From Metallyticus violacea (taxonomy: Eukaryota; Arthropoda; Insecta; Mantodea; Metallyticidae): a stretch of 64,000 bases of DNA. The number at the start of each line of letters is the position of its first letter. Position 1 is the first letter of the stretch. Positions 1 through 12,350 of the stretch are shown here, in pieces. Both the position numbers and the translations under genes were made by a program. The notes under the pieces are model-generated. The model did not search any database. It was not told the origin of the DNA and saw nothing but the letters and a program-made list of their open reading frames with translations. The stretch is from the NCBI GenBank assembly GCA_030762175.1, contig CM060840.1, positions 44,606,001 through 44,670,000 of the forward strand, in the 5' to 3' direction.

Positions 1-362
1 AAGTCTCTGAGGCTGCATTCCGATGCGTCTGCCACCTACCGGCAGGAAGAAAAAGTATGAATATCAACAAGTGAGGAACCTGACGGGAGGCATCTCCTAG
101 TTCTCACCATTCAGCAGTTTAAGCGTGAGAGGCGAATGACGGTGACGGTAAAGCTAACAGCGTGCGGGGTGGTGTGCTAGTCTGACCGGGAAATTAAAGT
201 GGAAGTGTTGACGCGAAAGTATTCTTTAATGATAAAGGTGAATGTTGTTGAATTCTGTGTTTAAAAGGTGTACTATTGGTGATGTTAGCGTTTTCATTAA
301 AGTTTTGGTGATCATCCCTTTCTCTTGAAGTTCAGAATAATACAACTACAGTGACTTTGGTG
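1..362 (+). other. GC-richer stretch, possible non-coding exon ending at a splice donor
   Basis: The first ~230 bases are less AT-rich than the DNA that follows, and a consensus-like donor (GTAAGT) lies at 363-368. No long reading frame is present, so if this is transcribed it would be a UTR or lncRNA exon continuing from outside the window. A donor hexamer is common by chance. RNA-seq would decide. Confidence 0.15.
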
Positions 363-665
363 GTAAGTCAGAATTATTCACACTAGATTTTGGCATGGCC
401 TATGATCTCAAGGTTTCTTTATTTCACCTTATATTTTGAAATAAATGTATCATGCCATCTTTCCGCAGTATTTCACAGTGTCATAAACATGATTACTGTA
501 ATTTCCCATAGAGTTCCAGAAGATTTGATGGACCATATCATTTACCGAGGCGTTCAGGAGCAAAAGTGAATGATATGATCTCTACCTATAGGATAACACT
601 GAGCCAAGCTTTTTAGGACTTACGTTTTAGCGAACCATACTATACTATATTAAACTATTCCATTG

Positions 666-1067
666 CAGTGGCGTAGCCCCGAATTTTTCAAGGGGGAGGA
701 TTCACTTTTATATTTTCTATAATGAAAAGTATGAATAGACAATTTAACAACAAAAATACTAATTGATTTATTAATTATATTAAATTAGTAGTTGAATATT
801 AGAAGCAAAAATCTAGGGTTAGCCTTTATGTTTTAAATGGCAAATGTTTCAATAGAACAATGGAAATATAAATATTATAATAAACAATTTTACACAAAAG
901 AAATGCTAATCTGCATTAACAGTGCTTCAGAATCCATATGTCAATCATACATATGATTACATATCACAATTTAAAAATGAAATTAAAAAAGAAAATAAAC
1001 ATTCACCTTGAAAGAGTGGAGCATCCAAGGGGATTCATCCCCTCAACACCATATAACTACGTCCCTG
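666..1067. mobile_element. Short non-autonomous hAT-like element with TIRs and TSD
   Basis: The left end reads CAGTGGCGTAG; the right end, on the other strand, reads CAGGGACGTAG (9 of 11 matching). G-rich runs follow both ends. The flanks are TTCCATTG (658-665) and TTCATTG (1068-1074), which fit an 8-bp hAT target duplication that has lost one base. The 402-bp interior is AT-rich and has no transposase-like frame; the small frame at 938-1141 is uninterrupted only by chance. This termini style is known from hAT elements with ZMYM-like transposases; assignment to hAT is an inference from termini and TSD. Confidence 0.6.
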
Positions 1068-1074
1068 TTCATTG

Positions 1075-2331
1075 TTACGATTGTTTACGAAGCGTGCGCT
1101 ATGCGTTTTTTATTTTTATACTATCGTATCGTAATAACTAATGCTTACCTAATTTTAGAACTTACAGTAGCAGTCCAGCGTAATTGAAATAAAACAATTG
1201 AAGACTAGTGTTGCAAAGTAACTTTGCACCACCATTTTATAAATTACAACTGAAAATAGCAGTCTTGCTATATCACTGTTTAATAGAATAAATGTACGAA
1301 AGTATTCAAGCAGTGCAAACTACTTGCTGTTAATTGAAGAGTTATACTACATGAGGTACACTGGTAAAATTAATTCCTGGCACTTTACTAATTGTCCTGA
1401 TATTTTTATTTTTGCACCAAGGTGTGAATAAAACACGTTCTCGCTCATACCGTTTTTTAGGTTTCTCAGGTAGCAAATCATTCTATAGCTAGTCGCAGCT
1501 TCAACCACCTCGGGTGTGAATATTTATTACTTTCGTCCAATGCCATTGTAATTTTCAATTAACCTTCATATCATCGAGCTATTAATGCTTCAATAAAATC
1601 AACAACAACTAACAAAACACTAACGCATAACTATGCAAACATGTGGACAAATACTAATCGATTCGATATTTCTACTTCTTGTTATTTTCAACTTTCCAAA
1701 TTGAAATAAATTATGAGTTAAAATAAGTTACATTACGATATTTAGTATAAAAATAGCATATCTGTTGAAAGGCTCATTGCGATCCTGCTATCACACTCGA
1801 ATGCACAATACGTGCCTTCCGAAACTTATATTACAATATACTATTCCCTTTGATTTAGATCACTTATGTTATTACAATTCCTATTGCATAAACAACGCTC
1901 TATAGCTTTTTGGACATGTTAAGTGATTATGAAGCGGGTACATTAGCGTATAGTTTAAGATTCAACGCGAGCCTGACATGAGAGGATGCTATGATTGTAA
2001 CATAACAAATGGCTAGTTGATATTTTTGTAAAGTGTACAAATATGTTATACCTGTATGTGGGCTAGTTGAAACTTGGGTAAAACAACTATTTTTCTAAGA
2101 TTAAAACCGGAACAAACACTCTCACTCTCCCTCCCTTCCTCTCATTCACACATACATACGCACGCATTCACGCGTGCATACTCGTTCAGATACAAACAAA
2201 ACATAAGTAGATACGTAAATAGACAAACTTAAAATAAAATAAATAACTCACTATTCACCCTTTTATGTTGTGTAGCACTAGCAACATCGCATACTATTAT
2301 TACAAATACAGAAAATAAATATGCAGCAAAC
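1075..2331. other. AT-rich intergenic DNA, no gene seen
   Basis: Stops are dense in all frames and I see no recognisable repeat except a pyrimidine/CA-rich low-complexity tract at about 2117-2180. Confidence 0.55.
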
Positions 2332-2339
2332 GTTGCAGG

Positions 2340-3455
2340 CAGGGGCGGTCCGTTCATAAGGGTCAGGATGGGGCCCTGCTCTCCCAAAGAAAACACCATA
2401 GTTATGTACCATTTTTTCTTCTTCTAGTCAACTTTTAAAACAAACAAAAAAGTATGAAAACAGCGATGCATAATCAATTAGTTCTTAATTGTATCATGTG
2501 CAATAAGTGCATTCCCTCCCCTACTGTAGTAGTGGTAGCATGCGGGTCCTCCGTTAGCCAGGGAAGCTCATGGACCAGCCCGGAAAATTATATGCCTTAA
2601 ACTTATATTTTCATGGGCCAGCAAAGATTTACAAGGACTTATATTTGTCTTCCTCCAAGATGGGTTAGCCTTTCTCCCGATTATTTCTGCGTTCTCTTGG
2701 GCCATCCGAAAGACGACCCGTGGTCAGCTCGTTATTCTCTCTTTTCTTAGGAATCAGATATTGAAGGGTTAATGACATCATGTGTAACTAACTAGTTACT
2801 GATTAGTTTTCGCACTTTGTTTGAAATTGGGTAGCTTCCTTATTGTTTGTTAGTGAAAAGTTGGCCTTCACAGTGTTAACTGTTAAGTTACAAAACACGT
2901 ATCTGTTTTTTGGCAATGAATAAAATGGACGTTTTATTGAGGACTCCATTTTCGCGTCTAATTTTAACCGTTAAATTGTTAAATAGGAACTTACTCAGCA
3001 AGAGGGCACAAAATTAAGTTTTTAATGATTTGAAAAAGCATTGGCTGACACCGAGTGAAGTGAGAAATATATCTTGTGTGTCTGTAGAAATGAGAATAGG
3101 GGAAATATATATATAAAGGCTAAATTTCATTTTCGGACAGGTCGACGAAAAGACAGATATTACTTGCATGTCTCATCAACTTATTTTGATATTAAGATAC
3201 ATCTGTGGGAGTAAACCGGTTGAAAAATTCATAAAATTCATTACTGTTTCTGAAATGACTGCAGAATGCTTAAGGCATATGTTAACATATGAATTAAAAG
3301 AGCTCCATATAAACTTGAAGTTTGCACAAACATATGTGGAGCTGCAGTTATGAGAGAATTTAAGTCTTGATAAAAGAAACCTTCCCCCACACCATTTGGA
3401 TGTCATGTAGTTATATCCCTGGCCCAGCCTTCTACAGTCGCACGAGCCGCCACTG
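2340..3455 (+). mobile_element. hAT transposon relic (ZMYM1-like), internally deleted, left copy
   Basis: The element begins CAGGGGCGGTCC and ends CACGAGCCGCCACTG (the inverse of CAGTGGCGGCTCGTG). It is flanked by GTTGCAGG (2332-2339) and GTTGCGAG (3456-3463), consistent with a worn 8-bp hAT TSD. The frame at 3168-3353 resembles a piece of ZMYM1-type hAT transposases: 'ILRYICGSKPVEKFIKF', then 'AQTYVE', where the family usually has an ILRYV...ERF...AQSYDGA pattern. A full element of this type would be far longer than 1.1 kb, so most of the transposase is missing. A second copy of the same element lies at 61735-62675 on the opposite strand. I infer both are long-dead copies. Confidence 0.75.
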
Positions 3456-3463
3456 GTTGCGAG

Positions 3464-6400
3464 CCTTTCTCATCACAGCTGATACTATATTACTAACAAT
3501 AATACAGGAGGGAATTGCGGGAACGGCGGCAAATGATTGAAATAAGACCTCCCGATGTATGCAGAAATTGCTGTTTATCCAGGCAGCATAAGAGAGTGAG
3601 TCGCTACGCCTGTGTACTGTAAACTATTGTTTCAGCGTACTAGTACTGCAAATTTCAACTAGTCTATTCATAGCAATTCCAGGTGGGAACATGATTCTGA
3701 ATGCGCTTTCACGAGAATTTACTAATGCTATTCAGTATGCATATTTAAAACCTGACAAATTTTCTGCGTTTACGAGCTAATCCTCAACAGTGCGAGCATG
3801 TGTTTATTGGTCCTGTTAAATGACACTGCGCCAATAAGCTAGATGATACGGGACAAGTCAAAGAATCTTTGAATTTACATAACTTTTCAAATTAAAGAAG
3901 GCTAGTAATATACAAAGCTATCATATGCTTCCCCATAGTGTAAAATACACCTTTTAAACCTATTCAAACACTCCTAGACCTGAAGTATTTGTCAAAACAA
4001 AAGTAAATAGATTAACTTCAACAATTTTACATAAATAAATTTTCTTTCATACAGCATAAATACTAATCAGTATTATTTAAAACTCATTTAATGAGTAGAA
4101 ACTGTGATCAAAATAAATATGCCATTACTGCTCTTTTAAATGAAGTTTGCTTTTCAATTACTTTAATTTGGAGTGGTAATTTGTTGTATAATTTGATAGA
4201 CATTTGATTCGTACTATTTTGATAAGTTTTGGTATTGTTTCTCATTATGTGAAGATCTGCTTTTCTTCTTGTATTAAGTTGATGTATTAAAGAAGTTAAT
4301 ACATATTTTGGTTACTTTCCTTGCGAATATATTAATCAGTTATGTTGTAACAATCCGTTTCAAATTCTCTTTTAAACTCGTGAGGATAAAGGTGGTAATA
4401 GAGCTTAATAAGGGGAACAAAAAATCTAAAAAGCTATTTTCTGTTAGAGTTTTAGAGAAAATAAATATTTTATCTAGAAACATTTGGCGACACTCTGCTT
4501 AATGCTCTGTATTATTAATTTATACATTTAAAATGCAGCGGATACTCGCTATGTGTTTGTTTGCATATTCTTGCTGCAAAAACAAGTTCCTAACTAGCGT
4601 TGTTTCTCTTTCTTTAAACCTTTGTTAACATTAAACTCAGTGATGCTAAATCTGATTTTGCGGACCAAATAATTCACATTTTATATACGATATTTATAAT
4701 CAGTGTTTATTGTTGGTCACAATCAAATTAAAATTCTACTTTATGGTCACTCTTAAATTGTTTTCATATATTAGGTTACGATAATAAAAAGAAACAATTT
4801 ATGCATAACTGAAAACAGAATCAATCATTCGTTTGCATTACGGAATTAATGAAAACTATCATAGACTTACTAATAAATATGAAAGTAAGTTAATATTAGC
4901 TACCAAATGAATTAGCAGAATTTGATAACACTAACCTAACCTGAAATATATGCCAACTCTAAAGTTTCTGAAATATCCCTAATATATTTATTGTTCATCC
5001 AATTAACGATCTGTCACATTGCTTCTGATAGTAATGCACTGTTTTCTTGGGATTAGTGTCCATTCAGCCCTTTGAGCTTGGGCTAAAATCCCTGGCGCTA
5101 AATTAACCTTCACTAATAACAATAAACAAACGAACTAAATAATGTCCAACGATGCAATGACATCGTAATTATAACAAAAGAAATCACAAACGTAGAGTAA
5201 TTTATTAGAAAATCAACATTAACAATTGATTTCATTTTATTTATATCCTTTCATAATTCTGCTATGCAAAAATTAGCGCACTACATTACTTTATCGTGTT
5301 ATACAATGATTGTATTCGTAAAAATTACGAAACTCATTTCTTTCGTTTCTTCAACATTTACTCATGCAATAAAGTACACTAATATAAATTAATATCATAA
5401 TAAGCTACTGGGCGTCAACATTTTCAGTTATGAAAAATAGTAAAGGATGTTAATTTTTCTATTTCTGTTTTTCAATTCATTATAACGGAAAGTATCTGAG
5501 GTATTAATTGTTACAGCACGTGACCAGCCCCGTTAGTTAACAAGGGGAGAGGGCAGTGACAGTGCTGGACTTTGCTGGCAGATAGGAAGAGGAGGGTGTT
5601 ATGTAAATTTTTAAACATAGTGAGGCAGCTCAGATATGAAGAAGCAGACAACCGGGAAAGAGGGTAGAGGAACATGAGTCACAATATATATAATTATTTG
5701 TACATATATGTGAGAGATTGTAAGTTATTTACTTTTGTAATGTTTTCTTTTTTGTTTGTTTTATTTATGTCTTTTTGAAAAAAACTATTTTTCCACATAA
5801 TTATTACATACTATTTGTCTCTTAACAAGTATTGGGTTGTGTAATTTCATGTATTTCCTAGTGAAAGCACATGCGGTCCTAGGACCCGTGCGACATAGAT
5901 GAGTAGATTTGTAACAAATATATTTTATAAATAAATACACTACTACTATAGCCCATGAAAGATAATGCAGATTTTTTTCGGCCAAACAACTCGTAAACTG
6001 CCAAAATGGAATTAGACAATTTTATTCTAACGAAAGCATGGAATCACCCAATAAAACAATTGCACAGGCCTCCCTACTTGAAGTTGTGTGACTTTTCTCA
6101 GTTAGCAGATGATGCAAATTCTGTTGTAAATATAAATGACATTATCATGAAGTATTGTTGTTATCCTTCATTTATTAAAAAAAGATATATAGGTAATGTT
6201 ATAGAATATAGACAAATATTACAAAATTATTTAAACACTTTAAGTCTGCACTGTTAATGCACATATTATATTAACGTGGGAGCTAGCTGTTTTTAAAATA
6301 TAAAATATTGCCAGACAAACAAATATGCGTTTACTTTCAGCTCTTAATCCTGGGGGGTTCAAATTAATGCTATTTTAAAAATATATGCGTTTATATAATT

Positions 6401-6541
6401 TAAAACTTGAAAAATCATATAATAAATTGTTTTCGAACAAGACAGGAGTAGGGTTATCCGCAGAACCTTTTAATTTGTAGGGCATTCAAATAGTAATAAC
6501 TTAGTTATTGTTTCATTTTTTTTTTTTTTTTTTGTGTCTTT
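3464..6541. other. AT-rich intergenic DNA, no gene seen
   Basis: No convincing gene or transposon fragment is visible. Two CCTAA words occur in tandem near 4932-4942, as is common in insect DNA. A GC-richer patch lies at 5515-5670 (CACGTG at 5518-5523). The 83-aa frame at 6006-6257 has no family resemblance I can recognise and is AT-driven in composition. A T-run at 6517-6533 precedes the SINE. Confidence 0.5.
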
Positions 6542-6815
6542 CCAGGTGGTGTAGTGGTAACCATACTTGCCTTCTAAACCCAAGATCGCGGGTTCAAACC
6601 CGGCCAGGACCGATGGATTTTTTCCGGGCGTAAAAATCCTAATTATGGCTTCCTCCGGTAGGGAAGTAAAGTCGTGGGTCCCGTGTCGTACATTTACGGC
6701 ACGAAAAAGAACCTCAAGCCTGAAAGAGAGGCCTCTTCTTTCACGCCCTGAATTGAATGGGACGCTGATGACCTGAGTTGTTAAAGAGCGTCCGTAAATA
6801 AATCAGATCAACTAC
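6542..6815 (+). mobile_element. SINE-A copy (tRNA-derived), nearly full length
   Basis: The tRNA-like head has the box A region (GTGTAGTGG) and box B (GGGTTCAAACCC), followed by CCAGGACCGATGG, the T-rich linker, the body containing CTTCCTCCGGTAGGGAAG and the conserved end GACGCTGATGACCTGAG. The AAATAAAT-type tail is short. No clear TSD is visible. The small reading frame across it is a by-product of the SINE. Confidence 0.85.
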
Positions 6816-7816
6816 ACTAAACTTATTTAGGTTATTTTTGGTACAGCATACTTTAAATATATTCCCTGCCGTAAACAATAAGTTGCTAAATCCTTGGAAG
6901 GCGGCGCATCACTTCTGGATCTCGCTCTCTCTCTCCCTCACTTAGGTGACTTAGATGTCAAATCTTGATTGAGAGCAAAGATACTGTGATTTTCCAAGTA
7001 ATTAGAGCAGTAAACTGCATTTACTCATATAGGATTCGCCAAAAGTATACCTCCATAATCATAACCCGCAATAACCCTTATTTTCAACGACGGGTCTTAC
7101 TAGCGCGTGAACTATGTTTAGTTCTCCCTTCCTCGAGTAAATCTTGCAGTAGTTCGGTGAGGTAGAACTTCTGTTCCCAAGTATTGAGTTGCATTTTTCT
7201 CTTGCAGTTTGGATTCATAAGAAATACCTTTTGTTCATATCTACTGAACACTTTTAGGACGACACGACTACAAATCAGTAACAGTCATTGTATTTACAAA
7301 ATATGGGTATTTTGATTACAGATATATGAAATAATTGCTGTTCTATTGCATAATACAAGACTAATGTTCACCACTAGGAGCTCAGATTTACAGCATTGAT
7401 GCCATTACTTATCAAATGACCTAGTTACTCATTGCATAGAAAATATTTGGTTATTCCCAATATTTATAATCATTCCTAACACAAAAGTTATGTGAATGAA
7501 ACTCAAGAAGTATTTCAATCAAGAGTTGTGTTATTCTAAACCATTGTTAATTGTCAGTTTAATATTAATATATTAAAATGTAATATTCTAATCCTATGTA
7601 TTTCACCAAGTCTTCTGCAGTTGAGTCGAAGACAAGGGTTCAAAAGTTAGTTACGTAAAGAAGTTGAAATTTTGTGTATATAAAGATATTTGTGATTAAT
7701 AAATTCATTCACTCAACCTGCGCGCTTTATGCATTTACATATCAGAGCCTAAAACTCCGGCTATAGCGTTTTGGTTTGAAGCTAGAGGTAGGAAAGCCAG
7801 AAGGTCCCATAGTCAA

Positions 7817-8013
7817 TCCTGGTAATCTAGTGGTAGTCATACTTGCCTCGTACACTCAAGATCGCGGGTAGATTTACGGCACAAGAAACAACTTCAAGAC
7901 TAAAAAAAGAGACTTCTGAGCAAAATTTATAGGCCGTTTCATGCCCTGAATTGAATGGGACGCTGATGAACTGTGATGTTAAAGAGCGTTCGTAAATAAA
8001 ACAAATCAACAAC
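7817..8013 (+). mobile_element. SINE-A copy with internal deletion
   Basis: The 5' head TCCTGGTAATCTAGTGG and anticodon-side sequence are present, but the element jumps from GATCGCGGGT directly to TAGATTTACGGCAC. Box B and the following ~100 bases are missing. The 3' part (CCCTGAATTGAATGGGACGCTGATG, split here by wear) and an A-rich tail remain. Confidence 0.75.
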
Positions 8014-8750
8014 AAAGACGTGTCGTGAAAATGCATTTCTTTCACAGGAAATTTAGGTTCTAGGCGTGAGGGGAGGAGAGAAATTCGGCAACAATTGCTT
8101 AAGAAGGAGTTGTCCTTGGAGAATCACGAGCTTTTTATTATTATCATCATCAACTTTACAGTACGCATTTTATGAGTAAATGTGAAAATTTATATATTTA
8201 TTTGATGTTCTGGTTAGAAGTTTTGAGTTATTTTTTTCCAGTAATTAATTGTATAGGTAAGATGGATGGTAGGTCAAAATGTTTGCTAACTTTAAATGCA
8301 CAAAAAGATTTCATAACGAAAAGCGCCGTACAGTAATCGCGAATTTCAGGCTGAACTGGTTTTCTTCCCAGTTCTGGGGTGGGGGGATGGTGACTTGGCT
8401 CTTTAGCATTGCTTACTTTAAGATTGATCACTGAATTTGGACAAACTGAATAAAACTTTAACTCCATAATACAGAATTAAAAAATTATCTAATATTTTTC
8501 AGTACAGTCTCAAAACCTATCGTAGTATTATGTTACTGATATTAATGAAATGCATCACAATGAGCTGTGAACAAGTTCATAAAAATATAAATATGTTTTT
8601 GAATCATTTGTCTTTGTCTCACAAGTCAGCAATTACTTGCAGGCTGTTATATGTTCCCTGTCCCCTGGAGCAAACTGTTAATCGAATGACGAATAACTTT
8701 TTATTGTATAAAAGAATGTGTAACTTTTATGTTTTCAAGAGAACGTTCAC

Positions 8751-8753
<3 letters not shown>

Positions 8754-8796
<43 letters not shown>
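8754..8796 (+). repeat. Poly(A) run, 43 bases
   Basis: A pure A-tract. It could be the tail of an unrecognised retroposed sequence immediately upstream, but I see no SINE or LINE signature there. Confidence 0.9.
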
Positions 8797-8797
<1 letters not shown>

Positions 8798-9954
8798 GTG
8801 TATACCAAAACTCTGCTACATGGCATAAAAGTAAAAAGGCACTTCGGAATTAAAAGCCATAAAAAAAAAGAGTAAAACAACGAGTTTACGGAAGCTCTTA
8901 GAATACATCTATTATATAAGTATTACCTTCTGATACATAATTTTCCATATATTTGGAAACTATTTTCAAAGACCGTAACCAAAAAAAAAAAAAAAAAAAG
9001 ACAATTAATTTCGCGTATATCGAAACGTAGCTCATTAATGCCCCTAATAGCCAGAACTATACAGTTAAATTATCTGATGACTAACGCGGCGAAGGGGGAC
9101 TATATCGTCCGATTAGCCATATCTGACGGTCAACCGAGCTACGCTAGAGTCCGGGCAGGCAGCATAAGAATCGGTAGTAGAATACTAATGAGACCAGCTT
9201 CTAATGTAATTAATAAGTTATTACTCATCCATGTCACGCATAAGATTGGTGGAACTGTCCACCTTCATTTTCTATACTTCTCTGGCTCCCCTTGTGAAAT
9301 TGTTCATTACACTTCTTAATTCTCTTTGAAAAATTAAGCCAATCTCTTGATAGATGTTATCCTTTAGTTCGTCTGAAGTATTTGGATACTATTAATTTAT
9401 AAATCGTATTACGACTTAGAAAAAGTCGATCATCTGGGAAGTTCTATTCAAATAATATCCCAACAGTATGAGTGAACCCAGTAAGGACATCGAATCATAA
9501 ATAAACACTCATTGTGGAATATAATTATGCCTAGTGTTTGTTATTTAGTACTCTGAGCAGACTTTACTCCAGAATTAGATACAATGTTGTTTCTTTCACT
9601 ATTCAAACAACATTGTCTTATAGCGGAAAACTCAAGACCAACGTAACAGTTTACCCACTCTCTTCCCAATGCTGCGACGATCATCAGATAATTGTATTAC
9701 ACGATACTATGGGATTTTCAACTTATTTAAGCTTAGTTCTCCTCCATGATTGTCCAGAAATATGCTTGCTTAGATAGAATGCAAAAATTACGAAATTGGT
9801 CATTTATTTATAAAGAAATTTGTTACCGATAATTCTTATTTGACGTTAACGAACGTGTCCACAAATGTCACAGGTCCTCGGATTCTGAGTGTTGCAACGT
9901 CTTAGTGGCATAAGTATCAGTTCTGTAGTTGCCGTTTCGCATATTCTTTTCTAT

Positions 9955-9963
9955 CTTCTTCTT

Positions 9964-9993
<30 letters not shown>
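9955..9993 (+). repeat. (TTC)n microsatellite
   Basis: About 13 perfect TTC units. Confidence 0.95.
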
Positions 9994-9994
<1 letters not shown>

Positions 9995-10092
9995 AGCTAT
10001 TGGAAAACTACTTGGCATCACTACTTGCTACAATGCCTCCGAATAACTGAATTAGAGCAAATACCTCCAGATTAGTTTTCCGACAGCTTTTG

Positions 10093-10391
10093 TTGTTGTT
10101 GATTTGATTTATTTGCCGAATCTCTATAACATCTCTGGTGATCAGCGTCCAATTCAATACAGCACCTGAAAAGACCGATAAATTTTGCTCAGAGGCCTCT
10201 TCTTTCAGGCTTGAGGTTCTTTTACGTGCCGTAAATCTACGACACGGGACTCACGGCTTTACTTCCCTTCCGAAGGAAGCCATATTTACGATTTCCGCCC
10301 CCGAAAAAATCCATAGACCCTTGCCGGGATAAAATCCCGGAGTTTGGGTTTACGAGACAAATATGATTACCACTACACCACCAGGGCCGAC
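10093..10391 (-). mobile_element. SINE-A copy, near full length, minus strand
   Basis: Read on the minus strand, the head is GGCCCTGGTGGTGTAGTGG at the right end. The box B region is damaged (reading CCGGGATTTTATCCCGGC). The body and GCTGATCACC-like end are recognisable, and the tail appears as TTGTTGTTGATTTGATTT on the plus strand. The whole tRNA-like head is kept despite many substitutions, so it is an old copy. Confidence 0.85.
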
Positions 10392-11065
10392 ACACCAGCC
10401 ACAGAAATATAGGACTTCAAATAACAATATTTACTGCTTATTTATTAAAGTACTTATTTTTCAGGAGTGATCTTTGGGTACTAAAATACAGAAGGGTACT
10501 TTTAGATAATTATGTAAAACATGGATGCTATTTGAAATTCTAAATAATTATATCATAAAATAGATATATGCATAAAAACAAACAAATTACATTAAATAAA
10601 AAATAAATACCGGAATCCGACAAGGTTCTAGGTATTTCTACACTATTTTTTTAACATGAATTTGCCAACGCTATTCGAGAATGGAAAAAGATACTAAGGA
10701 TTTTAAATAATAAACACAATGTTTGTAAAAATAATATTATAACTGACCTGCCATCATCTCAGGTGATGAACAGATCCCATAAAGAACTACATAATTTTGT
10801 AAGAGAATATCATTTAATTTGCAAATATCTGAAAGAAAAACTAAGATTATGACATTTGTAGGAGCACATATTAGAAGAAATAAAATTATCTTTAATAATA
10901 AAGTAGTAATTGATTTTTAAGCAGTTTAATGTTATATGCAGGGGAGATGAATATTAATAATCAAATATAAACATGAAATTATTTACTTGGAACAATAAAA
11001 CGTACATTAAAAAACAAAAACAAAAAAAAAAGAAAAAGAAAAAGCAGAAACGAAATTAACATTTT
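10392..11065. other. AT-rich spacer, no gene seen
   Basis: No family resemblance in any frame. An A-rich, lysine-codon-like run (11009-11046) immediately precedes the foldback element. Confidence 0.5.
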
Positions 11066-11680
11066 ATACCGGGTGTTCCATTTATCTTGCTTGCCCAAAA
11101 TATTTTTTCCTGGTGCATTAAATGAAAAAATTGTTTAATCAAAAGTTTTAAAACTTCATGAGAGAGTCTTACTGAGGATAAACCTGTTTGTATTTCCATT
11201 AATGTAAGAGATACAGGAGAACATCTTTTATTTAATAGCACTACAAAACTCATTTGTTTAACTAATGCATATAATCTCTTCAATAATGTACTCGAATAAA
11301 TCATTATCTACCATCTTATATTCTCCGTAGATGAACAGCATTTCTTTCCCTTCATAATGGGTTACCTACTGTCACCCTGTGTTGACATGAATCGGAAATC
11401 ATAAGCAAAACCCATAACCTTACTATAGCATTACATTGGAATTAATTTGTCCAACCAAGGCAATAAATAGATCGGTTTCTTAAACAATTGTGCACTCAGT
11501 TTTCTTGATTAAAATGATACAGTGTGATACATGTATGAATAGCTCTTGGAGAGGGTAAATGTATTTTGGAATAAAATATGCACGGTGCCATTAAAAAAAA
11601 AAAAAACTAAGATTTGTCCCGTGTCTGCCACATTAATGGAGATACAGAAAAGTATACCCTCAGCAAGAAAGCCCCTTGAT

Positions 11681-11715
<35 letters not shown>

Positions 11716-11782
11716 TTGATTTCACCTGATACACTAGAAAAAAGTTATTTTTGGGTTAGTAAGATAAATGGGACAGTCTGTA
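11066..11782. mobile_element. Foldback (long inverted repeat) DNA element, ~717 bp
   Basis: The left arm (11066 to about 11310) and the reverse complement of the right arm (about 11520-11782) align over most of their length. The ends read GGGTGTTCCATTTATCTTGC and, on the other strand, ACTGTCCCATTTATCTTACT. Further in, both arms share CTTACTGAGGATAAAC / CTTGCTGAGGGTATAC and TATTTCCATTAATGTAAGAG / TATCTCCATTAATGTGGCAG. Mismatches and A-runs (11592-11606, 11684-11710) inside the right arm show age. The 82-aa frame on the minus strand (11056-11304) lies in the left arm and is not a gene. I read it as a MITE or foldback transposon; the superfamily is unknown and I see no clean TSD. Confidence 0.75.
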
Positions 11783-12040
11783 GAACAATGGCAGTTCCCA
11801 ATACTTGTACTGCAGTGAAATAAGATTATGACAGTGATGACAAAATAGATTTCAAGAAGCAAAAAGGACATTTTTAAAATCAGTGATAAGAGTAACTAGA
11901 AAGCTGTTATAAAAATGAGAACATTTGAAAAAACTTCAAATAGAAAATATAAATAATTCACATTACGAATATAGAAATGGATGGCTATATCACTTACAGA
12001 GTATGGATAAGAATAAAATAATAAAAAGTATTAAAATATA

Positions 12041-12350
12041 GGCGGCGTCGTGACCGAATATTGAACTGCTCGCCTCTCATCGAGCTGGCCCGAGTTCGAT
12101 TCCAGCTGACGTAAGTGGGATTTATGGGGGACGAAGCAGCGTTTGGACAGGTTTTCCGCCATTGCTCCATTCTCATCTCACCTTCATTCAGCGCAATGTA
12201 ATCCGCCAATTATCGGTGAGCACGTAGCAAATGAATATGGTTCTGCCCTCTGCTGCCCATGTGAACACCAATGCCCGGATTAGGCAAGCGAGTTGGCATC
12301 AATTTACAAACCCATTAGTAACCGAAACATGAGCAGACCTAAAAAAAAAA
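12041..12350 (+). mobile_element. SINE-C: another tRNA-derived SINE with poly(A) tail
   Basis: It begins GGCGGCGTCGTGACCGAATA and has a box-B-like GAGTTCGATTCC at 12092-12103. A ~230-bp unrelated body follows, ending GAGCAGACCT and ten A residues. The head, GC-rich body and A-tail make a tRNA-derived SINE the simplest reading. Only one copy is in this window, so the family boundaries are inferred. The minus-strand 71-aa frame here is incidental. Confidence 0.6.

Larger units (their letters stand above)
8014..10092. other. Intergenic DNA with simple repeats, no gene seen
   Basis: It holds a 43-base A-run (8754-8796), a shorter A-run near 8981-8999 and a (TTC)n tract (9955-9993). The frames at 8228-8467, 8530-8853 and 9038-9319 have no recognised motif. 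The patch at 9085-9180 is noticeably richer in G and C, but I could not assign it. Confidence 0.5.

Noticed and set aside
6542..6612. SINE-A heads as functional tRNA genes
   Set aside because: They have boxes A and B and some acceptor pairing, but the anticodon arm does not form a proper stem and the same SINE body always follows.
8530..8853. 107-aa frame ending in a lysine run
   Set aside because: The lysine run is a translated 43-base poly(A) tract; the rest shows no motif.
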